A stretch of 51,994 nt of DNA from Pseudonocardia xinjiangensis (GTDB lineage Bacteria; Actinomycetota; Actinomycetes; Mycobacteriales; Pseudonocardiaceae): assembly GCF_012911925.1 (NCBI RefSeq), contig NZ_JAAXKY010000035.1, positions 1 to 51,994 of the forward strand. Reading direction: 5' to 3'. The notes beneath the pieces are model-generated. The model ran no database searches. It had not been told where the DNA came from and saw nothing but the letters and a program-made list of their open reading frames with translations. The position numbers and the translations under genes are program-made. Shown here piece by piece: positions 1 through 8,503 of the stretch (positions are counted from its first letter, which is position 1; every line of letters starts with the position of its first letter).

Positions 1-1140
1 CTCGCGCGCCACCCGCGTGACCTCGTCGGCGAAGCTCGACAGCTGATCCACCATCGTGTTCACCGTCGACTTCAGCTCGAGGATCTCCCCCCGAGCATCC
101 ACCGTGATCTTCTGCGACAGGTCGCCCTGGGCCACGGCGGTGGTGACCTGCGCGATGTTGCGCACCTGCGCGGTCAGGTTGCCCGCGAGCTGGTTGACGT
201 TCTCCGTGAGGTCCCGCCAGGTACCGGCGACCCCCTTGACCTCCGCCTGGCCACCCAGCTTGCCCTCGGTACCGACCTCGCGCGCCACGCGCGTGACCTC
301 GTCGGCGAAGCTCGACAGCTGATCCACCATCGTGTTCACCGTCGACTTCAGCTCGAGGATCTCCCCCCGAGCATCCACCGTGATCTTCTGCGACAGATCA
401 CCCCGCGCCACCGCCGTGGTCACCTGCGCGATGTTGCGCACCTGCGCGGTCAGGTTCCCCGCCAGCTGGTTCACGTTCTCCGTCAGGTCTCGCCAGGTAC
501 CCGAGACGTTGGGCACCGCGGCCTGCCCACCGAGCTTGCCCTCGGTACCGACCTCACGTGCCACGCGGGTGACCTCGTCGGCGAAGCTCGACAGCTGGTC
601 CACCATCGTGTTCACCGTCGACTTCAGCTCGAGGATCTCCCCCCGGGCATCGACGGTGATCTTCTGCGACAGGTCACCCGTGGCGACGGCGGTGGCGACC
701 TGGGCGATACCGCGCACCTGCGCGGTGAGGTTGGCCGCCATCAGGTTCACCGCGTCGGTGAGGTTCTTCCAGGTGCCGGCGACGTTGGGCACCGCGGCCT
801 GGCCACCGAGGCGGCCGTCGGTGCCCACCTCCCGCGCCACCCGCGTGACCTCGTCGGCGAACAGCCGCAGGGTGGAGGTGAGAGCGTTGATCGTGTCGGC
901 GAGCTCGGCGACCTCGCCACGGGCGTTCACCGTGATCGTGCGCGACAGGTCGCCCTGGGCGATCGCCGTGGCCGCGGACGATATCGAGCGCACCTGGTTG
1001 GTGAGGTTGCTGGCCATCGTGTTGACCGAGTCGGTGAGCGCCCGCCAGGTGCCGGCGACACCCCGCACGTCGGCCTGACCGCCGAGGCGGCCGTCGGTGC
1101 CGACCTCCCGCGCCACCCGCGTGACCTCGTCGGCGAAGCT
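1..1140 (-). repeat. 276-bp tandem coding repeat (HAMP units)
   Basis: A 276-bp period is directly visible: the block beginning with the TVNTMVDQL codons recurs at about 49, 325 and 601, with more diverged copies near 877 and 1153. The copies at 49-324 and 325-600 are nearly identical in DNA as well as protein, which points to recent duplication or gene conversion rather than only protein-level selection. The array continues past position 1. Confidence 0.85.
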
Positions 1141-1632
1141 CGAGAGCTGGTCGACCATCGTGTTGACGGTGCGGCCGATCCGCCGGAACTCCCCGCGCAG
1201 CGGGCGGCCCTCGATCTCGAGCGCCATGTGCTGGGAGAGATCGCCCTCCGCGACGGCCTCGATCACCCGCGCGATCTCGGCGGTGGGCGCCGCGAGGTCG
1301 TCGATCAGCGCGTTGACCGCCTGCACCCCGGTGGCCCACGACCCGTCGTAGGACTCCTCGTTGAGCCGGTCGGACATCCGGCCCTCACGGCCGACCACCC
1401 GGCTGATCCGCAGCAGGTCCCGGTTGCGCCGCTCCTGCAGCGCAGCCATCTCGTTGAACTCGTCGACGACCTCACCCGCGAGGCCCTGCCGTCGCGGCAA
1501 CCGCACCTGGAAGCGGCCGAGCCGAACCTCGTGCAGAGCCTCCGCCAGCTCCGCCAGCAGGCCGCTGTCGTCGGCCGCGGCGGACTCCCCGGTCTCCTGG
1601 ACCTCGGCGCTCTGGGGCCGTGTGGTGGTCAT
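1..1632 (-). CDS. Tandem-HAMP sensor protein, probable hybrid histidine kinase (C-terminus outside window)
   Basis: The start is ATG at 1632 and 544 codons are visible; the gene runs off the left edge with no stop. After about 100 residues of charged N-terminus, the protein is an array of units of 92 residues (276 bp), each built as [18 protein letters not shown], a [16 protein letters not shown] segment and an [13 protein letters not shown] linker. Four full units and part of a fifth are visible. No membrane segment precedes the array, so it is probably cytoplasmic. Such poly-HAMP arrays normally precede GAF, HisKA, HATPase and receiver domains (compare the Nik1/group III kinases of fungi and many actinobacterial homologues), but none of those is in the window. 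It is divergent from the phosphatase gene at 1823, which suggests a shared stress-signalling role. Identification of the HAMP array is firm; kinase activity is inferred. Confidence 0.88.
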   Translation of the reverse strand, partial: MTTTRPQSAEVQETGESAAADDSGLLAELAEALHEVRLGRFQVRLPRRQGLAGEVVDEFNEMAALQERRNRDLLRISRVVGREGRMSDRLNEESYDGSWATGVQAVNALIDDLAAPTAEIARVIEAVAEGDLSQHMALEIEGRPLRGEFRRIGRTVNTMVDQLSSFADEVTRVAREVGTDGRLGGQADVRGVAGTWRALTDSVNTMASNLTNQVRSISSAATAIAQGDLSRTITVNARGEVAELADTINALTSTLRLFADEVTRVAREVGTDGRLGGQAAVPNVAGTWKNLTDAVNLMAANLTAQVRGIAQVATAVATGDLSQKITVDARGEILELKSTVNTMVDQLSSFADEVTRVAREVGTEGKLGGQAAVPNVSGTWRDLTENVNQLAGNLTAQVRNIAQVTTAVARGDLSQKITVDARGEILELKSTVNTMVDQLSSFADEVTRVAREVGTEGKLGGQAEVKGVAGTWRDLTENVNQLAGNLTAQVRNIAQVTTAVAQGDLSQKITVDARGEILELKSTVNTMVDQLSSFADEVTRVARE

Positions 1633-1719
1633 GACCGCCGTCCTCCCATGCTCGGACCGGCGAACGGGCACCGGCGCGCCCCACGGCACCGGCCGCGGCC
1701 GCCGCAGGACCAGACCCTA

Positions 1720-1779
1720 GTCGATCCTCCCGCGTCGATCCCCCCGCGTCGATCCTCGGCGTCGATCGCTCCGTCGATC
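1720..1779. repeat. Five spaced GTCGATC heptamers in a divergent intergenic region
   Basis: GTCGATC occurs at 1720, 1734, 1748, 1761 and 1773, with steps of 14, 14, 13 and 12 bases, usually inside a cGTCGATCc context. It lies between the divergently read HAMP sensor gene (start 1632) and the phosphatase gene (start 1823). The array could be a multi-site operator or simple slippage of a 14-base unit; the sequence alone does not decide. Confidence 0.55.
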
Positions 1780-1822
1780 CGCTGCGCTAGGGACGGCGGC
1801 GCGAGCGCGCGCGAGGCCGACA

Positions 1823-3937
1823 GTGCACACTGCAGCCGTGCCCGTTCAGCTCGAGCGGCGGACAAGGCTGCCGCCGGACGCCCGATCAGCCGGTCGAGCG
1901 CGGCGCATGCTCCAGGAAGCCCTGCGCGATCTCGACCTTCCCACCAGCGAGAACGGCGACGGTGGCGACCTGGTCGACACGGTCGTGCTGCTGGCCAGCG
2001 AGCTGTGCGAGAACGCCGTGCTGCACGCCGGCACGGAGTTCGAGGTGGCACTGACCGTCACCGACGACGAGGTCACGGTCGCCGTCACCGACCGGGGGGC
2101 CGGACCGCTCGAGCTGCACCTGGCCCAACCCCGGCAGCGCTACGGCCGCGCGGCCAGCCACGGCCGGGGGCTCGCCCTCGTCCAGCGCCTCGCCACGACG
2201 TGGGGCACCCGCCACGAGTCCGACGGCCGCCACATCATCTGGTTCTCCGTCAGCCGGGGCAGCGTTCCGGTGGCCCCCGCCATCCCGGCCGCTCCCCCGG
2301 ACACCGAACGCGTGTGGAGCACCGCCGAGCAGGCCCGCTGGCTACTGCACGTACCGGCCGCGCTGGGCGACCGGCTGGAACCGGTGGAGCTGGTGGCCGA
2401 GCTGGTCCGCAGGCTCCGCGAGCTGCTCGACGCCGACTCCGTCGACGTCAAGGTCGACGAGGGTGACGGCACCGGCGCGCGGGAGGTCGCCCGCGACGGT
2501 GCCGGGCACGGCGGGGGGCACGCGGTCGAGGTCCGCCTGCCGATGACGGCGCCGCTGCGCGGCGTCCTGCGGGTGGTGCACCGGCTGACCGTGCACCCCG
2601 CGGGCGTCGACGCCGACCGCACGCGCGACCTCACCGAGCTGATCGCCGCGCGGATCGCGATGGCCGTCGAGTCCGACTGGCTGCGGGGGGTGGACCAGCG
2701 CAGGCGGGCCTGGATGACCTACCTGGCCGAGACCAGCGAGCTGCTCGGCCAGTCCCTGGACGTCGACCTGGCCGTCGCGGTGGTCCCGCAGGTCGTCGTG
2801 CCCCGGCTCGGCCGGTGGTGCGCCGTGCACCTCGTGGAGCCCTCCGGCCGGCTCCGGCTGGCCGCGCTCACCCATGCCGACGAGACCAAGCTCCCCGAGC
2901 TGCGGTCGGTCCTCGACCCGGACGCCACCCCGGGCCTGCCCGCCGAGCTGCGGGCCCGGTTCGCCGAGCTGGGCCGCGACGGCTCCGCCCCGGTGCGCTT
3001 CGCCGTCCCCACCGACGGCATCGCGCTGCCCCTGCGCGCCCGGGGCCGCACCATCGGCACGCTGCTGGTGGGCCGCCCCGACGGGCGCCCGCACAGCCCC
3101 GAGGACATCGTGATGGCGGGCGACATCGCCCGCCGCGCGGCGCTGACGATCCACAACGCCCAGAGCACCGGCGCCCACGTCGCCGTGTCGCAGGCACTGC
3201 AGCAGGCGCTGCTCCCCCGGGCGCTGCCGGTGGTGCCCGGCGTCGACTTCGCGGCCGAGTACCTCCCGGCGAGCACGGGCAGCGACGTCGGCGGCGACTT
3301 CTACGACGTCCTCACCGTCGACCCCTCGCACTGGCTGGTGTCGATCGGCGACGTCTGCGGCAAGGGCGCCCGCGCGGCGGCCCGCACCGGTCTCGTCCGG
3401 GACGTCCTGCGGGTGCTCGTGCGGGACGACCGGCCGCTGCCGCGAGCCATCGAGATGCTCAACGAGGTGATGATCGAGGCGGGCGACCCCCTGCAGTTCT
3501 GCACGCTCGCCGCGGCGATGGTCAGCAGGCGACGGCCGACCGGGGTCGACCCGTCGGGCCGCAGCGCGCACACCGGCCTGGACGTCGAACTCGTGCTCGC
3601 CGGGCACGTCCAGCCGGTGCTGGTGCGGGCCGAGGGCACCGCCGAGCTCATCGGGCAGTTCGGCACGGCGGTCGGGCTGCTTCCCAGCGTCCGCCTGACG
3701 TGCACGCCGCACCGCCTCGGCCCCGGCGACACGCTGCTGGTCTACACCGACGGCGTCACCGAACGCCGCCGCGGCCGCGAGCAGTTCGGCGCCGAACGCC
3801 TGCTCGAGGTCGCGAAGGGCGTGGCCGGCCGGCCCGCACGGCAGGTCGTCGCGGCCGTCCGGGAGGCCGTGGAGGTCTTCTCCGCCGACCCGCTCGACGA
3901 CGACGTGGCACTGCTGGCCGTCCGCGCTGCGCTCTGA
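1823..3937 (+). CDS. RsbW-like ATPase / GAF / SpoIIE-type serine phosphatase fusion
   Basis: 704 residues in three parts. Residues about 20-150 are a GHKL ATPase of the RsbW anti-sigma type (N box ELCENAVLHAG, then DRGAGP and HGRGLALVQ). Residues about 260-460 look like a GAF-type sensory domain. Residues about 470-704 are a PP2C/SpoIIE phosphatase with DVGGDFYDVL, IGDVCGKGARAAA, LVYTDGVTERR and DDDVALLAV carrying the metal-binding aspartates. Proteins of this kind phosphorylate and dephosphorylate anti-sigma-factor antagonists (STAS proteins) in actinobacterial partner-switching; no STAS or sigma gene is nearby. The start used is GTG at 1823; a second GTG at 1838 is possible. The divergent neighbour is a poly-HAMP sensor. 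Confidence 0.9.
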   Translation: MHTAAVPVQLERRTRLPPDARSAGRARRMLQEALRDLDLPTSENGDGGDLVDTVVLLASELCENAVLHAGTEFEVALTVTDDEVTVAVTDRGAGPLELHLAQPRQRYGRAASHGRGLALVQRLATTWGTRHESDGRHIIWFSVSRGSVPVAPAIPAAPPDTERVWSTAEQARWLLHVPAALGDRLEPVELVAELVRRLRELLDADSVDVKVDEGDGTGAREVARDGAGHGGGHAVEVRLPMTAPLRGVLRVVHRLTVHPAGVDADRTRDLTELIAARIAMAVESDWLRGVDQRRRAWMTYLAETSELLGQSLDVDLAVAVVPQVVVPRLGRWCAVHLVEPSGRLRLAALTHADETKLPELRSVLDPDATPGLPAELRARFAELGRDGSAPVRFAVPTDGIALPLRARGRTIGTLLVGRPDGRPHSPEDIVMAGDIARRAALTIHNAQSTGAHVAVSQALQQALLPRALPVVPGVDFAAEYLPASTGSDVGGDFYDVLTVDPSHWLVSIGDVCGKGARAAARTGLVRDVLRVLVRDDRPLPRAIEMLNEVMIEAGDPLQFCTLAAAMVSRRRPTGVDPSGRSAHTGLDVELVLAGHVQPVLVRAEGTAELIGQFGTAVGLLPSVRLTCTPHRLGPGDTLLVYTDGVTERRRGREQFGAERLLEVAKGVAGRPARQVVAAVREAVEVFSADPLDDDVALLAVRAAL

Positions 3938-4033
3938 CCGGCGGCAGCAGGCCCCGCCCTGCCGGATATGTCCACTCTTGCCACCCATGGGTTCCGTCGA
4001 GGGCCGTCGTCACGCATCCTGGTGGTCGCAACG

Positions 4034-4084
4034 CAGACGGCGACGACGAACAGACGGTGACGACGAACAGACGGTGACGACGAC
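4034..4084. repeat. Three tandem 17-bp repeats, intergenic
   Basis: Three copies of a 17-bp unit of the form CAGACGGTGACGACGAA lie at 4034-4050, 4051-4067 and 4068-4084; the first differs by one base (GGC for GGT) and the last ends in C. The unit length is not a multiple of three and the block lies between a stop (3937) and the next start (4129), so it is not a coding repeat. Confidence 0.8.
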
Positions 4085-4128
4085 CGGACGGAGGCGGAGC
4101 ACTGGACAGCGAGCCCGGCAGGCGCACC

Positions 4129-5586
4129 GTGCTCCGGGAGCTCCGTTCGTGGCCGACGCTGTTGCTGGTGCTGTTCTGCCTCGGTGTCGGTGTCCCGATC
4201 ACGGTGGCGCTCACCCCGGCGCAGGACCTCGTCGTCTTCGGGCAGCACATCTCCGTGGGCGCCCGGCCCCCGCAGCTGTCCGTCGCCGGTCCCGCGCAGC
4301 TCGTCCAGGTCGGCAACACCGAGCTGGACGTGGACCGGCTGCGCGTCTACGGGCCACTGCGGCCGCAGCTGACCATGGGCCCGGTGCAGCGCAGCGAGGC
4401 GGCCGCCGCGGTGTTCGACCCGGCTGAGGGGCCGAAGGCGCGCGACGACGCCGTCTCGGCGGTCACCACGGGGTTCGCCACCTGGTACGTCCTCGGCGGG
4501 CTCGGGCTGGTCGCCTTCACGCTCGCGGCCGCCGCGGGCGCGGCGGGCCTGCGGACACTCGTCGTCCTGCGCCGGCAGGGCCGCGAGACCGGCGGCCACG
4601 CTCCGCTGCACGAGATCGTGGCCTACTGCGTGCGCGCCGCCCGCCGGATGACCGCGATCGCGGTGGTCGCCTCCGTGGTGGCCTGGGGTGTCTCCGGGGT
4701 GCTCGCCTACGCCGGCGCGGCACAGGGGCTGCGCGGGGTCTCCTCCCTCGCCCAGCTGGTGGGCGCCTACCACCTCAGCCCCGACCCGGTCGGGCCCCTG
4801 GTCAGCGGCTACGAGGGCGCGGTGATCGGCGACTCGCGGGCCGTCCGCGTCGGCGGACCGCCGCTGCCCGGCGGTACCCCCGACGACGTCGCCTGCGAAC
4901 GCAGCACCGACTCGCTCGCCGCCGAGGTCGGCCACCTGGCCTCGGCGAACGTGCTGAACCTCGCCTGCCCGAGCGCCACCGTCACCACGGGGCTGCGCGG
5001 GCCGCAGGAACGTGGTGACCGGCTCGTCCCCGCCCAGATCGGCGTGCTCAAGCAGGTGCTCGACCTGCGCTTCGTCGTGGTCGCCATCGGGCCCAACGAC
5101 GTGGGCTGGACCGACTTCCTGCGCTACTGCTACGGCGTGCCCGACTGCGGGGACCAGCTCACCCAGGGCGAGTTCGACTATCGGATGGCGGCGTTCGACC
5201 GCGTGTACGGCGACCTGCTCGTCGACCTCAACGACCTGCCCGGCCACCCGCAGGTCATCGTGCTGACCTCCTACGGGGCGTTCCCGCCGGACGCCGACTG
5301 CGCCGACACCCGCGCTGCGGGCTACCCGGGTCTGGACGCGGCCAAGATCGAGCTGCTGACCACCCGCAACGACCAGCTCAACGCGGTGCTCAGCGCCGGA
5401 GCGGAGAAGTACGGTTTCGCGGTGGCCCGCCCCGAGCTCGGGCTGCTGTGCGAGGACGGGACCGACGGGCTGGGGCCGGACCTGCAGGGCATGGCCGACC
5501 CCTTCCCGTTCCACCCCACGGGGATCGGGTCGCTCCGGATGGCGTCGTCGGTGGTGCGGCTGATCGAGCCGGCCGCGGTGCGCTGA
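4129..5586 (+). CDS. Membrane-anchored SGNH/GDSL-family hydrolase
   Basis: 485 residues. The first membrane segment is at residues about 8-28 (SWPTLLLVLFCLGVGVPITV), a second near 115-140 and a third near 170-195; the C-terminal 260 residues form an SGNH hydrolase domain. Block I is AVIGDSRAVRVGG with the nucleophile serine, block III is VVVAIGPNDVGWTD, and the histidine of block V is in FPFHPTG. Several cysteines in the domain (CERSTD, CPSAT, CYGVPDC) suggest disulfides and an extracytoplasmic catalytic domain. Family members act on acyl esters or deacetylate surface glycans; the substrate is unknown. Start GTG at 4129. The stop is one base away from the end of the convergent S8 protease gene. 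Confidence 0.82.
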   Translation: MLRELRSWPTLLLVLFCLGVGVPITVALTPAQDLVVFGQHISVGARPPQLSVAGPAQLVQVGNTELDVDRLRVYGPLRPQLTMGPVQRSEAAAAVFDPAEGPKARDDAVSAVTTGFATWYVLGGLGLVAFTLAAAAGAAGLRTLVVLRRQGRETGGHAPLHEIVAYCVRAARRMTAIAVVASVVAWGVSGVLAYAGAAQGLRGVSSLAQLVGAYHLSPDPVGPLVSGYEGAVIGDSRAVRVGGPPLPGGTPDDVACERSTDSLAAEVGHLASANVLNLACPSATVTTGLRGPQERGDRLVPAQIGVLKQVLDLRFVVVAIGPNDVGWTDFLRYCYGVPDCGDQLTQGEFDYRMAAFDRVYGDLLVDLNDLPGHPQVIVLTSYGAFPPDADCADTRAAGYPGLDAAKIELLTTRNDQLNAVLSAGAEKYGFAVARPELGLLCEDGTDGLGPDLQGMADPFPFHPTGIGSLRMASSVVRLIEPAAVR

Positions 5587-5587
5587 G

Positions 5588-7327
5588 CTACTCGCGGGTC
5601 GGGTCCTCGGTCACCGCGGCCAGCGCATCGACGATGCCGCGCCCGTAGTGCCCGTTGGCCTTCGCGTCGCCGGTGCACGGAGCGTCGAACTCCGGGGACC
5701 TGCCCTCCCGCACGTAGGAGACGACCGGCGCGGGGCAGGGCGTGGGGGTGGCCGAGCGCAGCAGCACGCGCTCCACCTCGTCGGGTGGCATCGTCAGGGT
5801 CCCCGGGTGCAGGGGGTCCGGGGTGCCGAACGCGCTCACCACGAGCGCGGCGACCCCGCTGACCTGTGGCGAGGCCATCGACGTTCCCTGCAGGTAGGCG
5901 TAGTAGCCGCAGCCCCCCGGCCCGCACGACCGGAGCACCCCGCCCGCGGTGCCCACGGGGGTGACCGCGCCTGCCGCGTCGACCGCGCCCTTGGCGACCA
6001 GTGCGCTGCGCGGGTACGTGGACAGCACCAGGTTCTCGACGCGCTGGAAGTCCGGGGTACCGAACCCGTCCTGGAGCCAGCCGCCCGGCGCGGCCAGTGC
6101 GGTCTGCTCCAGGCCGTAGTTCGAGTAGTCCGCCTTCACCCCCGACGGACCGACGGCCGACACCCCGAGCACGTGCGGGCCCTCCACCGGCAGGCTGAGG
6201 CAGGTGGCGTTGTCGATCGTGCGCGGGTACGCGGCGGCGGCCGGGTAGTCGGGGCTGGAGCGGTCGGCGCGCGGCGTGCCGAGGTCCTCGTGGTTGTTGC
6301 CGAGCGACCCCACCAGCGTGACGCCCCTGGCGTGCGCGTACTCCAGCGCCCGGCCGACCGCCTCGACCGTGGTGCGCTGCTCGATCCGGGCCTCGGGCGG
6401 GTCGGCGGGGTTGTCGAGGCAGTTGTAGAGCCACGGGTCGACGTAGAACGACATGTTGATCACGTCGAGGCCCACGTCGGCGCCGTAGGTCAGCGCGTCG
6501 ACCACGGGCTGCAGGAACAGCAGGCCGGCGTCCTGCCCACCGCGGATGTTCACCAGGCGCACCCCCGGCGCGACCCCGGACAGGCCCGCCCCGTCGGCCG
6601 CGGCGGCCACGATCCCCGCCACATGGGTCCCGTGGCCCGAGTCGTCGTGGCCGACCGGGTCGACGCATCCCGCGAACTCGCACGGGCCGTCCAGGTCGGC
6701 GCCCGTCGAGTCCTGAGGGACGTCGGTGACGAAGTTGCGCGACAGCTCCGCGTCGAAGTTCGGGGCGATGTCGGGGTGGGTGGCGTCGATCCCGCTGTCG
6801 AGGACGCCCACCTGCACCCGCCGGTCCCCCGGCTCGACCGAGCGGGCCGCGGCCGCCTCGATCATCGTGTGGCCCCACAGCTTCGTGTCCAGCGGGTCGA
6901 GCCCCGACGGCCCCTCTTCCTGGGCAGGACCTTCCTGGGCAGGCGCGGGAACCCCGGCGAGCTCGGGTGCCACGCCGGGCACCGCGACGGTCGAACCGAC
7001 CGGCCGGGCGCGAGCCGCCCCGAACACCGCGTCGGCTGCCGTGACCCGCTCCACGAACCCCGTGGCAGGCGCCTGGGCCACCAGGGCTCCGACGGCGGCG
7101 TTCTCCCGCGTCACCTGCCCGCCCGCCGCCCGGACCGCCGCCTCGCCCGCCGCGCGGACGGCGGCGTCGCCGGTGCTCGTGAGCAGGACGGTGTACTCGA
7201 CCGACCCGGCGGCCCCGGCCCTCACGGGCGCGGCCTCCACCGGAGCGACGGCGGCCACCGGAGCGAACGTGGCCACCGCGGCGCAGACGAGGAGGACGCC
7301 GACGCCCAGCACGCGCAGGTTCTTCAC
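5588..7327 (-). CDS. Secreted subtilisin-family (S8) serine protease
   Basis: 579 residues from GTG at 7327. The N-terminus is a signal peptide (VKNLRVLGVGVLLVCAAVAT then an Ala-rich cleavage region), followed by an inhibitor-I9-like propeptide to about residue 110 and a Pro/Ala/Glu linker. The catalytic domain has Asp177 in VGVLDSGID, His232 in GHGTHVAG, the oxyanion asparagine in GSLGNNHE and Ser483 in GTSMASPQVSG, so the triad is complete. Extra cysteines (CEFAGC, CGPGGC) suggest disulfides after export. I find no C-terminal membrane anchor or sorting signal, so this differs from the membrane-bound mycosins. It is convergent with the SGNH hydrolase gene. Substrate unknown. Confidence 0.92.
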   Translation of the reverse strand: MKNLRVLGVGVLLVCAAVATFAPVAAVAPVEAAPVRAGAAGSVEYTVLLTSTGDAAVRAAGEAAVRAAGGQVTRENAAVGALVAQAPATGFVERVTAADAVFGAARARPVGSTVAVPGVAPELAGVPAPAQEGPAQEEGPSGLDPLDTKLWGHTMIEAAAARSVEPGDRRVQVGVLDSGIDATHPDIAPNFDAELSRNFVTDVPQDSTGADLDGPCEFAGCVDPVGHDDSGHGTHVAGIVAAAADGAGLSGVAPGVRLVNIRGGQDAGLLFLQPVVDALTYGADVGLDVINMSFYVDPWLYNCLDNPADPPEARIEQRTTVEAVGRALEYAHARGVTLVGSLGNNHEDLGTPRADRSSPDYPAAAAYPRTIDNATCLSLPVEGPHVLGVSAVGPSGVKADYSNYGLEQTALAAPGGWLQDGFGTPDFQRVENLVLSTYPRSALVAKGAVDAAGAVTPVGTAGGVLRSCGPGGCGYYAYLQGTSMASPQVSGVAALVVSAFGTPDPLHPGTLTMPPDEVERVLLRSATPTPCPAPVVSYVREGRSPEFDAPCTGDAKANGHYGRGIVDALAAVTEDPTRE

Positions 7328-7465
7328 ACCGATCTCCCGGAGCCACCGCCCCCGGAGCAGGACGAGTGCCGACGACCCTAGGCCATCCGGACGCCCCGTC
7401 CCATCCTCGGCGGGAACGCCGGTCGGGGGAACGCCGGACGGGGCTCGGCCCGGCACACTGGCCGC

Positions 7466-8503
7466 GTGGCCTCGTGGGTGCTGCACGTCGATCTCGACCA
7501 GTTCATCGCCGCGGTCGAGATCCTGCGCCGTCCCGAGCTCGCCGGGCTGCCCGTGGTGGTCGGGGGGAAGGGCGATCCGACGCAGCGCGCGGTGGTCGCC
7601 ACGGCGTCGTACGAGGCCCGCGCGCACGGGGTGCGTTCCGGCCTCCCCCTGCGCACGGCGGCGAAGCGCTGCCCGGACGCCGTGTTCCTGCCCGCCGACA
7701 ACCCCCACTACGAGGAGGTGTCCGAGGAGGTCATGGCGACGCTGCGCGGGTTCCCCGACGTGGTGGTCGAGGTGATGGGCTGGGACGAGGCGTTCGTCGG
7801 CGCGCAGACCGACCAGCCCGAGGCGCTCGCCCGGGGGATCCGGGCGGCGGTGCTGGCGCGGACCCGCCTGTCGTGCTCCGTCGGGATCGGCGACAACATG
7901 CTGCGCGCCAAGCTCGCCACTGAGTTCGCGAAGCCCGGCGCGGGCGACGGGGTGTTCCGGCTGACCGCGTCGAACTGGGAGGAGGTCATGGCCCACCGGC
8001 CGACCAGCGCGCTGTGGGGCATCGGCACCAAGACCGCCCGCAAGCTGGCCGACCGCGGCATCCACACCGTCGCGGAGCTCGCCGCCGCCGACCCGGCCGC
8101 TCTCGCCGCCGATCTCGGTCCCGCCCTCGGACCCTGGTACGTGCAGCTCGGGCGCGGGATCGGGCGAGCCACGGTGGAGGGAACGCCGTGGGTGCCGCGC
8201 TCACGCAGCCACGAGACGACCTTCCAGGAGAACCTCACCGGCTGGGACGATGTCCGCGCCGAGGTCGCCACGCTGGCCCGGCGCGTGGCCACCGACATCG
8301 GCGACGAGGGCCGCCCGGCCGCGCGCGTGGCCGTCAAGGTGCGGTTCGCGCCCTTCTCCACCTACACCCGCAGCGCCACCCTCGATGCGCCCACGCAGGA
8401 GCCCGAGGTCCTCGTGGCCGCCGCGCTCGACGTGCTCGAGAAGTTCACGTCCCGGCGTCCGGTGCGGCTGCTCGGGGTGCGGGCGGAGTTCCCCCGGGAG
8501 TGA
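7466..8503 (+). CDS. dinB: Y-family DNA polymerase IV, DinB2-like, lacking the aromatic steric gate
   Basis: 345 residues. Catalytic acids are Asp9 in HVDLDQF and Asp107-Glu108 in GWDEAF; the ASYEAR fingers motif and GIGTKTARKLADRGI helix-hairpin-helix are present. In DinB enzymes the residue two after the second Asp of DxD is followed by Phe/Tyr, the steric gate that excludes ribonucleotides. Here the motif is DLDQFIAAVE, placing Ile14 at the gate, as mycobacterial DinB2 has Leu14. The C-terminus ends LLGVRAEFPRE with no recognisable beta-clamp motif, also like DinB2. The expected roles are translesion synthesis with relaxed sugar discrimination. Start GTG at 7466; the 3' end overlaps the convergent cobK by 59 bases. 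Confidence 0.93.
   Translation: MASWVLHVDLDQFIAAVEILRRPELAGLPVVVGGKGDPTQRAVVATASYEARAHGVRSGLPLRTAAKRCPDAVFLPADNPHYEEVSEEVMATLRGFPDVVVEVMGWDEAFVGAQTDQPEALARGIRAAVLARTRLSCSVGIGDNMLRAKLATEFAKPGAGDGVFRLTASNWEEVMAHRPTSALWGIGTKTARKLADRGIHTVAELAAADPAALAADLGPALGPWYVQLGRGIGRATVEGTPWVPRSRSHETTFQENLTGWDDVRAEVATLARRVATDIGDEGRPAARVAVKVRFAPFSTYTRSATLDAPTQEPEVLVAAALDVLEKFTSRRPVRLLGVRAEFPRE

Noticed and set aside
674..1339. Arg/Gly/His-rich open frames on the same strand as the HAMP gene
   Set aside because: They are out-of-frame shadows of the HAMP repeats with compositionally driven sequence and no family features.
5322..7346. Long Arg/Gly-rich minus-strand frame over the SGNH and S8 genes
   Set aside because: High-GC shadow; the S8 protease in the adjacent frame has a full catalytic triad and signal peptide.
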